A stretch of 64,000 nt of DNA from Bacillus sp. M6-12 (GTDB taxonomy: Bacteria > Bacillota > Bacilli > Bacillales > DSM-1321), in assembly GCF_002860285.1 (NCBI RefSeq), contig NZ_PGVF01000014.1, forward strand, positions 124,001-188,000, written 5' to 3'. The notes beneath the pieces are model-generated. The model saw only the letters and a program-made list of their open reading frames with translations, was not told the origin of the DNA and did no database searches. Positions within the stretch are counted from its first letter, which is position 1, and each line of letters opens with the position of its first letter. The position numbers were made by a program, and so were the translations under genes. Of this stretch, positions 8,784 through 17,010 are shown one piece after another.

Positions 8784-9869
8784 ATGAAAAATAGGCTGCA
8801 CAAATGGCGTCTTTTATCATTATTTACAATGATAGCGCTTATACTGTCAGGCTGTGGAAAGCCATTTTTATCTACGCTTACGCCTGCGGGAGAAGTAGCG
8901 CAGACTCAGTATGACCTGATGGTGCTAAGTACTGCAATTATGGTACTGGTTATTCTGGTTGTTACAGTGATGTTCATTTACGTTATTTTCCGTTTCCGCC
9001 GAAAAAAGGGCGATGAAAACAAAATTCCAAAGCAAGTGGAAGGAAGCCACAAGCTAGAAATCATCTGGACTGTCATTCCTATCCTGCTGCTGATTGTTCT
9101 TACTGTTCCTACGGTAGCTTACACTTTCTCGCTTGCGGATGTGTCACCGATGGAAAAGAAGGACAAAGAAGGAAAAACGAAAGATGCTCTTGTTATTAAT
9201 GTCCGTGCCAGCCTTTATTGGTGGGAATTTGAATATCCTGACGAAGGGGTAATAACAAGCCAGGAATTAGTAGTTCCTACTGACCAGAGGGTTTACTTCA
9301 ATCTGAAAGCTTCGGATGTAAAACATTCATTCTGGATTCCAGCTGTCGGTGGAAAGATGGATACTAATACTGAAGGTGAAAATCAGTTCTATCTCGAATT
9401 TGATGGTGAAAGTTCAGAAAAGGTTAAGAACCAGTTTTACGGAAAATGTGCGGAGCTGTGCGGGCCGTCACATGCTTTGATGGATTTCAAAGTCCAAACT
9501 AAGTCACCCGAAGAATTTGATCAGTGGATTAAGGACATGAAATCTGCAAAGGCGCCTAAAGCTGAAGATGGTCTTGCCAAACAAGGTGAAGAAGTTTTCA
9601 ACAAGAGCTGTATCGGCTGCCATGCCGTTACGCCTAACGACAGCAGACCAGAACAGGCTCGCAGGGCACCAAACCTTTCAAGCTTTGGTGAACGCTCGAA
9701 AATCGCAGGTGTGCTGGAGCATAATGAAGAAGATTTGAAAAAATGGCTGGAAGATCCTGAGAAATATAAGCCAGGTAACACGATGACTGGTACTTATGGC
9801 GATCTTTCATCTGAGCAGCTTGATGCATTATCAGCTTATTTAATGGGTCTTAAAATTGAAGATAAATAA
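8784..9869 (+). CDS. ctaC: Cytochrome caa3 oxidase subunit II with fused cytochrome c
   Basis: A 361-residue lipoprotein. The signal peptide ends in lipobox LSGC, so the mature chain begins with a lipid-modified Cys. Two membrane helices follow (about residues 45-70 and 90-112), then the CuA domain with CAELCGPSHALMDF and an upstream His in VKHSFWIP. The C-terminal cytochrome c domain has CIGCH as its heme site and a likely Met ligand in NTMTGTYGD. This fused subunit takes electrons from cytochrome c outside the membrane and passes them to CtaD. The length is close to that of B. subtilis CtaC. It is followed after 34 nt by ctaD. Confidence 0.97.
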   Translation: MKNRLHKWRLLSLFTMIALILSGCGKPFLSTLTPAGEVAQTQYDLMVLSTAIMVLVILVVTVMFIYVIFRFRRKKGDENKIPKQVEGSHKLEIIWTVIPILLLIVLTVPTVAYTFSLADVSPMEKKDKEGKTKDALVINVRASLYWWEFEYPDEGVITSQELVVPTDQRVYFNLKASDVKHSFWIPAVGGKMDTNTEGENQFYLEFDGESSEKVKNQFYGKCAELCGPSHALMDFKVQTKSPEEFDQWIKDMKSAKAPKAEDGLAKQGEEVFNKSCIGCHAVTPNDSRPEQARRAPNLSSFGERSKIAGVLEHNEEDLKKWLEDPEKYKPGNTMTGTYGDLSSEQLDALSAYLMGLKIEDK

Positions 9870-9903
9870 AGAGATTAACTGATTCACAAAGGGAGGTAAA
9901 ATT

Positions 9904-11775
9904 GTGAGTACGTACGCCCAGAAAAAGGGGATTGGCGCTACGATTTGGGATTACCTGACTACGGTAGACCATAAAAAAATCGCCATCTTATATATGATAG
10001 CAGGCGGACTATTCTTTGTTGTCGGCGGCCTGGAAGCAATGTTTATCCGTATCCAGCTGGCTGTTCCGGACAATGATTTTGTCAGTGCCGGGCTATATAA
10101 TGAATTAATAACTATGCATGGTACCACCATGATATTCCTTGCAGCGATGCCGTTGTTAATCGGTTTTATGAATGCGGTCATGCCGCTGCAAATAGGGGCG
10201 CGTGACGTTGCGTTTCCTTTTCTGAATGCATTAGGTTTTTGGCTATTCTTCTTCGGAGGGGTATTCTTAAATCTTTCATGGTTCTTAGGAGGGGCTCCGG
10301 ATGCGGGCTGGACATCCTATGCGTCATTATCTATGGCTTCCCCGGGCCATGGTGTAGACTTCTATATATTAGGGCTTCAAATCTCGGGTGCTGGAACGTT
10401 AATCGGTGGGATTAACTTTCTGGTAACGATCATTAACATGCGTGCGCCTGGAATGACTTTCATGCGTATGCCGTTGTTCACATGGTCTACTTTTGTTGCT
10501 TCAGCACTAATTCTTTTTGCATTCCCGCCACTAACAGTCGGTTTATTTTTAATGCTGTTTGACCGTATGTTCGGTGCGAATTTCTTTGATGTTGCGGCTG
10601 GAGGAAACACGATTATTTGGGAGCATTTATTCTGGATCTTCGGACACCCGGAAGTATATATCCTTGTATTACCGGCGTTTGGTATTTTTTCTGAAATCTT
10701 TGCTACTTTCTCAAGAAAAAGATTGTTCGGTTATTCATCCATGGTCTTTGCAACCGTCCTTATCGGTTTCTTAGGATTCATGGTATGGGCGCACCATATG
10801 TTCACTGTTGGTTTAGGCCCGATTGCTAATGCTATTTTTGCGGTTGCTACCATGGCGATTGCTGTTCCAACTGGAATCAAGATTTTTAACTGGCTAATGA
10901 CGATGTGGGGAGGAAGCATCCGTTTTACCACTCCGATGCTTTACGCTGTTGCGTTTATTCCTTCATTTGTTGCCGGTGGTGTAACAGGTATTATGAATGC
11001 TGCTGCGCCTGCTGATTACCAGTTCCATGACAGTTATTTCGTAGTGGCTCATTTTCACTATGTTATAGTTGGCGGTGTTGTGCTGGGTATTTTAGCGGGA
11101 ACTCATTTCTACTGGCCAAAAATGTTTGGAACAATGTTAAATGAATTACTTGGGAAGATCACTTTCTGGTTATTCTTGATCGGTTTCCATTTAACCTTCT
11201 TTATCCAGCATTTCCTTGGATTGATGGGTATGCCTCGCCGTGTATTCACATTTATGGCAGGCCAGGGTCTGGAAACAGGGAATCTTGTAAGTACTATCGG
11301 TGCTTTCTTCATGGCTGTTGCAGTAATTATTTTATTGCTTAACGTGATACTTACTTCTGTAAAGAATGTAAAGGTTGGCAATGATCCTTGGGGTGACGGC
11401 CGTACGCTTGAGTGGGCTATCGCTTCACCACCGCCTTTTTATAACTTTAAACAGCTTCCGCTTGTACGTGGACTAGATCCTTACTGGCTTGAAAAAATGG
11501 AAGGAAAGAAAGGCATGCTGCCTGCAGAACCAATCGGCGACATCCATATGCCTAACAATTCGTTCATTCCTTTCGTACTTTCCATGGGTATGTTCATTGC
11601 TGCCTTTGGTGCTATGTACCATGTTGATGATAAACCGTGGGCAATCCCAGTACTTATTCTTGGTTTGCTTATTGTTTTCGGTTCCATGTTCATTCGTTCG
11701 ATTAAAGATGACCTGGGCTACCATGTTCATAAAGAAGACCTTCTGAATGAAGATGACAAGGAGGTTAAGGCATAA
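9904..11775 (+). CDS. ctaD: Cytochrome caa3 oxidase subunit I
   Basis: A 623-residue polytopic protein that carries heme a and the heme a3-CuB centre where O2 is reduced, and that pumps protons. HPEVYILVLPAFG contains the cross-linked His-Tyr pair, and HFHYVIVGG supplies heme ligands; the CuB histidine pair is in WAHHMF. The start is GTG, 6 nt after GGGAGGT. The TAA stop overlaps the ctaE ATG by one base, indicating translational coupling. Confidence 0.98.
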   Translation: MSTYAQKKGIGATIWDYLTTVDHKKIAILYMIAGGLFFVVGGLEAMFIRIQLAVPDNDFVSAGLYNELITMHGTTMIFLAAMPLLIGFMNAVMPLQIGARDVAFPFLNALGFWLFFFGGVFLNLSWFLGGAPDAGWTSYASLSMASPGHGVDFYILGLQISGAGTLIGGINFLVTIINMRAPGMTFMRMPLFTWSTFVASALILFAFPPLTVGLFLMLFDRMFGANFFDVAAGGNTIIWEHLFWIFGHPEVYILVLPAFGIFSEIFATFSRKRLFGYSSMVFATVLIGFLGFMVWAHHMFTVGLGPIANAIFAVATMAIAVPTGIKIFNWLMTMWGGSIRFTTPMLYAVAFIPSFVAGGVTGIMNAAAPADYQFHDSYFVVAHFHYVIVGGVVLGILAGTHFYWPKMFGTMLNELLGKITFWLFLIGFHLTFFIQHFLGLMGMPRRVFTFMAGQGLETGNLVSTIGAFFMAVAVIILLLNVILTSVKNVKVGNDPWGDGRTLEWAIASPPPFYNFKQLPLVRGLDPYWLEKMEGKKGMLPAEPIGDIHMPNNSFIPFVLSMGMFIAAFGAMYHVDDKPWAIPVLILGLLIVFGSMFIRSIKDDLGYHVHKEDLLNEDDKEVKA

Positions 11776-12404
11776 TGGCTGCAGAACAAAAATATACTGA
11801 AGCAACTTGGCCTTCTTCACCGGAAAAGGCGACCCTTGAAGGGAAGAATAAATTCCTTGGTTTCTGGCTTTTCCTTGGCGGGGAAACGGTTCTATTTGCT
11901 TCCCTTTTTGCAACGTATCTTGCATTAAAGGATAAGGTTCCAAGTGCAGATCATGCATTGGCTAAGGATCTATTTGAAATACCGCTTACTTTAATGGCAA
12001 CGATGCTCCTTTTGACAAGCTCATTGACTAGCGTATACGCTATGTATCATATGAAAAACTTTGATTTCAAAAGAATGCAGGCTTGGCTGCTCGTTACAGT
12101 ACTGCTTGGCGCTGGTTTCTTGGGACTTGAAATTTACGAATTCAACCACTATGTACATGAATTCCATCATACTTTCACAAGCAGTGCTTTCGGGTCAGCG
12201 TTCTATACGCTTGTAGGGTTCCACGGTGGCCACGTTGCTGTTGGTCTCAGCTGGATTCTTACACTTATGATACGGAATGCAAAACGCGGATTGACTCTGT
12301 ACAATGCGCCAAAGTTTTATACTGCCAGCCTATACTGGCATTTTATTGACGTAGTATGGGTATTTATCTTTACAGTCGTATACTTAATGGGAATGGTGGG
12401 ATAA
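11775..12404 (+). CDS. ctaE: Cytochrome caa3 oxidase subunit III
   Basis: A 209-residue membrane protein with five hydrophobic segments, typical of the bacterial subunit III family. HFIDVVWVFIF near the C-terminus and GFHGGHVAVG are family signatures. It supports stability and proton pumping of the oxidase. It overlaps ctaD by one base and is followed immediately by ctaF. Confidence 0.97.
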   Translation: MAAEQKYTEATWPSSPEKATLEGKNKFLGFWLFLGGETVLFASLFATYLALKDKVPSADHALAKDLFEIPLTLMATMLLLTSSLTSVYAMYHMKNFDFKRMQAWLLVTVLLGAGFLGLEIYEFNHYVHEFHHTFTSSAFGSAFYTLVGFHGGHVAVGLSWILTLMIRNAKRGLTLYNAPKFYTASLYWHFIDVVWVFIFTVVYLMGMVG

Positions 12405-12408
12405 TTTG

Positions 12409-12744
12409 ATGGAGAATAGTCAAACAAATTCAGCTAACCCAAGAATGGATCTTAATTACCGTCGCAAGAAGAATGCTGAAGATATGAAATTCCAGGTTAT
12501 CGCATTTGCACTGACAATTTTCTTAACGTTAGTAGCATTTGTTGCGGTTGGATATGATGGGTTCTCACATTGGTTTATCGTTCCCTTTATCCTGCTACTT
12601 GCGGTCGTTCAAGTAGGTTTTCAGCTTTATTATTTCATGCATATGAGCCATAAGGGTCATGAAGCTGTTGCATTTTTCCTGTATTCAGGTTCCTTAGTGG
12701 GAGCAATTACAATTTTAACTTTTGTTACAATTGTTTGGTTGTAA
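12409..12744 (+). CDS. ctaF: Cytochrome caa3 oxidase subunit IV
   Basis: A 111-residue small subunit with three membrane segments and the CyoD-like motif QLYYFMHMSHKGHE. The start is taken as ATG at 12409, 8 nt after a GGTGGG site; a TTG directly before it (12406) is an alternative. It is the last gene of ctaCDEF, and a terminator lies 37 nt downstream. Confidence 0.96.
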   Translation: MENSQTNSANPRMDLNYRRKKNAEDMKFQVIAFALTIFLTLVAFVAVGYDGFSHWFIVPFILLLAVVQVGFQLYYFMHMSHKGHEAVAFFLYSGSLVGAITILTFVTIVWL

Positions 12745-12780
12745 TCTGAATAGAGTTTTCAACCTGAAAGATATAATAAA

Positions 12781-12820
12781 AAAGACCTTGTCAATCCCTA
12801 GTTGGCAAGGTCTTTTCTAT
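12781..12820 (+). terminator. Terminator after ctaCDEF
   Basis: Arms AAAGACCTTGTCAA (12781-12794) and TTGGCAAGGTCTTT (12802-12815) pair with one G-T mismatch and run into TTTTCTATT. Confidence 0.88.
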
Positions 12821-12880
12821 TATTGAGGCTTCACAGTTGAGATATTACATATTTTTCCGCATAATTCGAATGATAATCGG

Positions 12881-12910
12881 TTGTTCCCTCATTTCTTGAT
12901 AGGGTATAAT
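12881..12910 (+). promoter_or_regulatory. Sigma-A-type promoter of ctaG
   Basis: TTGTTC (12881-12886) and a perfect TATAAT (12905-12910) are 18 bp apart, 35 nt before the ctaG start codon. The gene is thus likely transcribed separately from ctaCDEF. Confidence 0.55.
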
Positions 12911-12945
12911 ATTAGTAGTATGCAGAAAGCTTGAGGTGCATTTTT

Positions 12946-13848
12946 ATGTCTTTAGATATATTTGGTTTTCGGGCAATGTGGAGCCCTTATTTTTTTGTAG
13001 CGTTACTTGTCATTTCTACTATTTTCTTTTTGATCACAACTAAATTTCGTTTGAAATTTAAGAATAGTGAACCTATAACAACAAAGCAAACCGTTTTATT
13101 TATTGTATCGATGGTCTTGCTATATGCAGTAAAAGGATCTCCGCTGGACTTGCTAGGACATATTATGTTCAGCGCGCATATGACGCAGATGGCAGTCCTT
13201 TACCTGGCTATCCCACCATTGCTGATCTTGGGCATTCCCGAATGGCTGTGGAGAAGCTTTTTAAATGTTAAGGCAATTGGAAAAATATTTTCATTCTTTA
13301 CAATTCCGCTGATTTCGCTAATCCTATTTAATGGTTTATTTTCTTTTTACCATATTCCGCTGATTTTCGATTTTATTAAAACAGATATGATTTTTCATGC
13401 TATTTACACGAGTGTTCTATTCATTACAGTTATTTTCATGTGGTGGCCGCTTGTTAACCAGCTGCCTGAACAAGAAACTCTTTCAGGTGTAAAAAAGGTA
13501 GGCTATATTTTTGGTAACGGTATTCTGCTGACTCCTGCTTGTGCGTTAATCATTTTCGCCGACACTCCTATGTACAGCACTTTCTCTGATCCAAATGCGT
13601 GGGCCCAGGCAATGGAGTTGTGTGTTCCTTCTTCATCCCTGAGCGGACTTACGTTAAGCGGACCTGAAATGTTTAACGGGTTGCCGCTTCTTGAAGATCA
13701 GCAGCTTGGCGGAATTTTGATGAAAGTCATCCAGGAAATTGTTTATGGCACGGTGCTTGGTTATATCTTTTTTGCTTGGTTCAGAAAGGAAAATGCAGAA
13801 GCAGATAAAGTGGATGAGACCATGGCTAAGTTCCAAACTGTTGAATAA
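12946..13848 (+). CDS. ctaG: Cytochrome c oxidase assembly factor CtaG
   Basis: A 300-residue polytopic membrane protein of the caa3_CtaG family (not related to Cox11). In B. subtilis it is needed for formation of active caa3 oxidase and is thought to help in CuB centre assembly. Six to seven hydrophobic segments are visible, with family motifs SAHMTQMAVLYL and LMVxP-like proline-rich LAIPPLLILGIP. The start is ATG at 12946, 7 nt after GAGGTG; an in-frame ATG-like extension to 12931 overlaps that ribosome site. Confidence 0.94.
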   Translation: MSLDIFGFRAMWSPYFFVALLVISTIFFLITTKFRLKFKNSEPITTKQTVLFIVSMVLLYAVKGSPLDLLGHIMFSAHMTQMAVLYLAIPPLLILGIPEWLWRSFLNVKAIGKIFSFFTIPLISLILFNGLFSFYHIPLIFDFIKTDMIFHAIYTSVLFITVIFMWWPLVNQLPEQETLSGVKKVGYIFGNGILLTPACALIIFADTPMYSTFSDPNAWAQAMELCVPSSSLSGLTLSGPEMFNGLPLLEDQQLGGILMKVIQEIVYGTVLGYIFFAWFRKENAEADKVDETMAKFQTVE

Positions 13849-13861
13849 TCTTTAAATGTTT

Positions 13862-13897
13862 ATTCCTCTTTCCGTTTAGGAAAGGGGATTCCTTTTT
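13862..13897 (+). terminator. Terminator after ctaG
   Basis: CCTCTTTCC (13865-13873) pairs with GGAAAGGGG (13879-13887) around GTTTA, followed by ATTCCTTTTT. The T-run is displaced by a few bases. Confidence 0.6.
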
Positions 13898-14011
13898 GGT
13901 TGGGAAAAAGTGATCATTGTGTTAAGGAATGAATGATATCATTGAATTTTATAGAACTGTTTATTAAAATGAATGAGTGCGAATTTAAATAGAGAGGGCG
14001 TTTAAGAATTT

Positions 14012-14473
14012 ATGTCTTTACCGATTTTGCCTACAATAAGTACTTCCTTCATTGTCCTGAGCGCTATTACTGTAGCGATAGGCTGGATTCAAATTAAGCA
14101 GCGAAAGATTGAATCCCATAAGAAAACGATGTTTTGGGCTGCTGTCTTTGCCGTCATATTTTTTATCATTTATGCCACACGAACCATTTTTATTGGGAAT
14201 ACCGCGTTTGGCGGACCTGAGGATATAAAGGTTTACTATACCATTTTCCTGATATTTCATATTTCCCTTGCAACTACCGGAGCTGTATTCGGAATTTTTT
14301 CACTGTGGACCGGATATAAAAATAATCTGGGAAGACACAGGAAATTAGGGCCGATTACAAGTGTAATCTGGTTTTTTACCGCCATTACAGGGGTAGCCGT
14401 TTATTTACTGCTTTATGTTTTTTACGAGGGCGGCGAAACCACCTCTGTTATTAAAGCGATTCTCGGTTTATAA
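14012..14473 (+). CDS. DUF420 membrane protein
   Basis: A 153-residue protein with four to five membrane segments belonging to the DUF420 family (relatives include B. subtilis YozB). Conserved family features such as HKKTMFWA, YYTIFLIFHISLA and GRHRKLG are present. These proteins commonly sit near cytochrome oxidase genes, so a role in oxidase biogenesis is plausible but unproven. The ribosome site is weak: AGAGAGGG lies 13 nt or more from the ATG at 14012. Confidence 0.85.
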   Translation: MSLPILPTISTSFIVLSAITVAIGWIQIKQRKIESHKKTMFWAAVFAVIFFIIYATRTIFIGNTAFGGPEDIKVYYTIFLIFHISLATTGAVFGIFSLWTGYKNNLGRHRKLGPITSVIWFFTAITGVAVYLLLYVFYEGGETTSVIKAILGL

Positions 14474-14497
14474 ACCCATATTGATGCATGAAAGCAT

Positions 14498-14535
14498 GAC
14501 GCCACAGAATAGAATATACTGTGGCGTCTTTTATT
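14498..14535 (+). terminator. Terminator after the DUF420 gene
   Basis: Perfect 10-bp stem GACGCCACAG (14498-14507) / CTGTGGCGTC (14519-14528), followed by TTTTATTAT. Confidence 0.88.
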
Positions 14536-14557
14536 ATGGTCAAATAGGGGCGATATA

Positions 14558-15085
14558 TTGAAAGATTATAAGACGGAGAGGGTCGTTATTCTTACTTGTT
14601 CTCTTGATATGGGAAAATCCATACTTCTTTACAGAAATGAGTTACTTCGCCGTTCTCCCATTGAAATTCCTGAAAAATGGCCTTCTTACTCGTTTAGAGG
14701 GATTTTGCCCTTTTATCTAGAACAAATAGAAGGGGAAAATGGAACATTAAAGTTATGGATTGTCGCTGACCTTTCAGGAAAAAGAATGGTAGCTGATCTG
14801 ATGATGGATGAAATAAGCAGCCAGCCAGGTCAAGGTTATTTTGAAATTAAATTTATTGATAGAGAAGCGGAATCAGCATTTTTAAAGGAATGTGTGCTTT
14901 TATTTCTGCAATATATTGTAGTTCAGTATCCAAAGAGATTGAAGGCATTGTTTACTCTTAGCATGGCTAATGAAAGCTATAGAAATTCGCTATTGAAGGA
15001 TTGCGGTTTCCAGCTTTATGAGGATGATGGCCTTTTTTTGACATGGAAACTGGATATACCGGATAAGGAGAATAATAATGAATAA
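14558..15085 (+). CDS. Uncharacterised protein, possibly of the GNAT acyltransferase fold
   Basis: A 175-residue soluble protein starting at TTG (14558), 6-7 nt after AGGGGCG. I do not recognise the family. The end of the protein (YRNSLLKDCGFQLYEDDGLFLTW) has the layout of the last strand-helix-strand of GNAT enzymes, and the downstream partner is a GNAT relic. The acetyl-CoA loop (Q/RxxGxG/A) is not obvious, so activity is uncertain. Its last 8 nt overlap the start of the Eis-like pseudogene, which points to a former two-gene operon. The partner is dead while this frame is intact. Confidence 0.6.
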   Translation: MKDYKTERVVILTCSLDMGKSILLYRNELLRRSPIEIPEKWPSYSFRGILPFYLEQIEGENGTLKLWIVADLSGKRMVADLMMDEISSQPGQGYFEIKFIDREAESAFLKECVLLFLQYIVVQYPKRLKALFTLSMANESYRNSLLKDCGFQLYEDDGLFLTWKLDIPDKENNNE

Positions 15086-16249
15086 GATTGAAAGGATTGC
15101 CAGGGAGGAGTTTCAGGAGGCGCTGCGACTGTCGATGTATTTCCTTTCAGTATCCAATTGATGAAGACCAACTCACTTCCCGGTATGCGGATTATTAGGA
15201 GCAATGCACTTTTGGAATATACAAAGAAGAGCAGCTGGCAGTCAAGCTGCATATTATTGCGCATGAGATCTTTCTTGGTTCAAGAAAGTTACCGATGTAA
15301 GGGGTCGCTGCTGTTGCTTCCTGCTCTGAATTTCGCAGGGATGGCCCGGTCAAGCGGCTGTTTACACATGCCTTGGAACATATGAAGGAAAATGGCCAAA
15401 GTACCTCTTTTCTCCACCCTTTTAAAATTTCGTTTTATCGGAAGTTTGGCTGAGAGGTATTTAGTGAACAAAAAAATAACCGTGCTGCGGAAAGATTTAC
15501 ATATGCTGCCTTCCGGAAGCGGATATGTGCGAAGAATTAATACTACTAGCACTGCGCTGTTGAATGATATATATGAAAAGTTTGCAGTGAATTATGGAGG
15601 AATGCTGAAGAGAACAGAAAAATGGTGGAAAAGGTATGTGATTGGTAATCAAACTGCCACAGTTTATTTTACTCAATCTGGAGAAGCAAAAGGTTATATG
15701 TTATACACGATGAAGAACAAGCTATTGGATGTGGATGAGATTATTAGTTTGGATCCAGAGGCGGTACGGGGGTTATGTAATTTTATTTGCCAGCATGATC
15801 CCATGTCTGAAAAGGTGGAAATCATGATTTCGGTTAATGATTGCTTTCCATTTTTTCTGGACAATCCTCATTTGCAAATAGAGTTGAAGCCATATTTTAT
15901 GGCTCGAATTGTGGTTGTGGAATCATTCGTTTCTGAATACCCATTTATCGAGACGCCAATGAGAACTTTTCTCCATTTAACGGATGAATATGCCCCGTGG
16001 AATAATGGCATATACTTGTTTCATAATGGGAAAATCACTGCATTTAAAAAGAAACGGCTGGGACCCCTTGTCTTCATGAACCGATACGGGGAATTCATCT
16101 TTCTATTCAGAGCTAACCTGCCTGCTGATGGGCGCACAATCCGCTAAAACGCTGGCTGCCTGGGGGAAAATCAGCGGTACACCAGAAAAGGCAGTGGCAT
16201 GGGATCAAGCAATTCCGGAATACAATCCTTTTTTCAGTGACTTTTTTAA
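15078..16249 (+). pseudogene. Decayed Eis-type GNAT N-acetyltransferase
   Basis: Joining all three frames reconstructs a protein of about 390 residues, the usual length of the Eis-like acetyltransferases. The segments in order are MNKIERIAREEFQEALRL, then FQYPIDEDQLTSRYADY, then the acetyl-CoA region [15 protein letters not shown], then [11 protein letters not shown], then a long intact stretch at about 15480-16100, and finally AKTLAAWGKISG to FFSDFF. Lesions seen are a +1 shift near 15140, an in-frame TAG near 15195, a TAA near 15297, a TGA replacing the conserved Trp of FYRKFGW near 15450, a shift at the A7 tract near 15470, shifts near 16100-16120, and loss of one T before the natural TAA at 16247. 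The largest surviving open stretch is 15392-16147. It once overlapped the upstream gene by 8 nt behind an AAGGAG site. Confidence 0.87.
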
Positions 16250-16253
16250 CTAT

Positions 16254-16281
16254 AAAAAACGGCTCCTTCTGACGGGAGCCG
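16254..16281 (-). terminator. Terminator after ylbA (minus strand)
   Basis: On the minus strand CGGCTCC and GGAGCCG (16281-16275 and 16266-16260) form a strong stem followed by six T residues (16259-16254). It partly invades the tail of the pseudogene. Confidence 0.85.
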
Positions 16282-16354
16282 AATGGCGTATTAAAAATAA
16301 TAGATTGCTGGGTTTAACGCTTAAATGCTGCGCTGAAGTTATTAAACAATTCGA

Positions 16355-16717
16355 TTACACGCCTGCGAATTGGTCTAGTTCAGCTTTCACCGCAGCCAGA
16401 ATTTCCTGACTCTGCTTTACCAAGGAAGAAGGGAAGTTTTCGCCATCACCATATTCCACGCCGTGTGGATAGTAGTGCTTGCCAAGAAGCGGTGTTTTAA
16501 GCTGGATAATTGCTTTATGGGCACCAACATCTCCCTCAGTTGCAAACCCTTGCACACGAAGGTAGTAAACGCCTTCTTTTAACTCGAATTTACGGTCATA
16601 ATTAACCCTTTCGTAATCCCACTGCTCGGCACGAACTAAGCCATGGTCATGCATTACTTCATCCAGTCGGTTTAAATCTGCTGTAATTTTCTCAAGTCCA
16701 ACGCTTTCAAATTTCAC
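16355..16717 (-). CDS. ylbA: YlbA, YugN-like family protein
   Basis: A 120-residue soluble protein, exactly the length of B. subtilis YlbA, with the YugN-like layout (MKFESVGLEKI at the N-terminus, KTPLLGKHYYPHGVEY in the C-terminal half). Function unknown. The start is GTG at 16717, 7 nt after AGGAGGG. It is transcribed away from ylbC; ylbB, which lies between ylbA and ylbC in B. subtilis, is missing here. A TAGGAGA/TCTCCTA inverted pair (16765-16771, 16796-16802) lies upstream and might be an operator. Confidence 0.8.
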   Translation of the reverse strand: MKFESVGLEKITADLNRLDEVMHDHGLVRAEQWDYERVNYDRKFELKEGVYYLRVQGFATEGDVGAHKAIIQLKTPLLGKHYYPHGVEYGDGENFPSSLVKQSQEILAAVKAELDQFAGV

Positions 16718-16951
16718 TTGCTTGCCCTCCTAATTTTGCGATAAGAATGGAAAATGATCCATCCTAGGAGATGTAATATGTATAAAAACGTTTTTTCTCC
16801 TATAGATGTTTAATATATACAAATTTCCCTCATATTTTATAATAGTACGAAACTTTGCAACTTGCAATTAGTACCTTTTTGATAATGAATGTTTCACAAA
16901 AAGTCCACTTCTTTGGATAAGTTATGATTTATATTAATGAAGGGACAACAA

Positions 16952-16960
16952 TGCTATAAT
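16952..16960 (+). promoter_or_regulatory. Extended -10 of the ylbC promoter
   Basis: TGCTATAAT matches TGnTATAAT perfectly, 50 nt before the proposed ylbC start. The -35 region is poor. Confidence 0.5.
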
Positions 16961-17010
16961 TATTCTATACTTCAAATGTGGGAGTTTAAGAGAAAGGAGG
17001 TATTACGCAA

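Noticed and set aside
15392..16147. A 251-codon open frame that looks like a separate gene
   Set aside because: Its first 25 codons are in the wrong frame relative to the Eis-like protein, and its end leaves the protein's frame again; it is the longest intact piece of the pseudogene.
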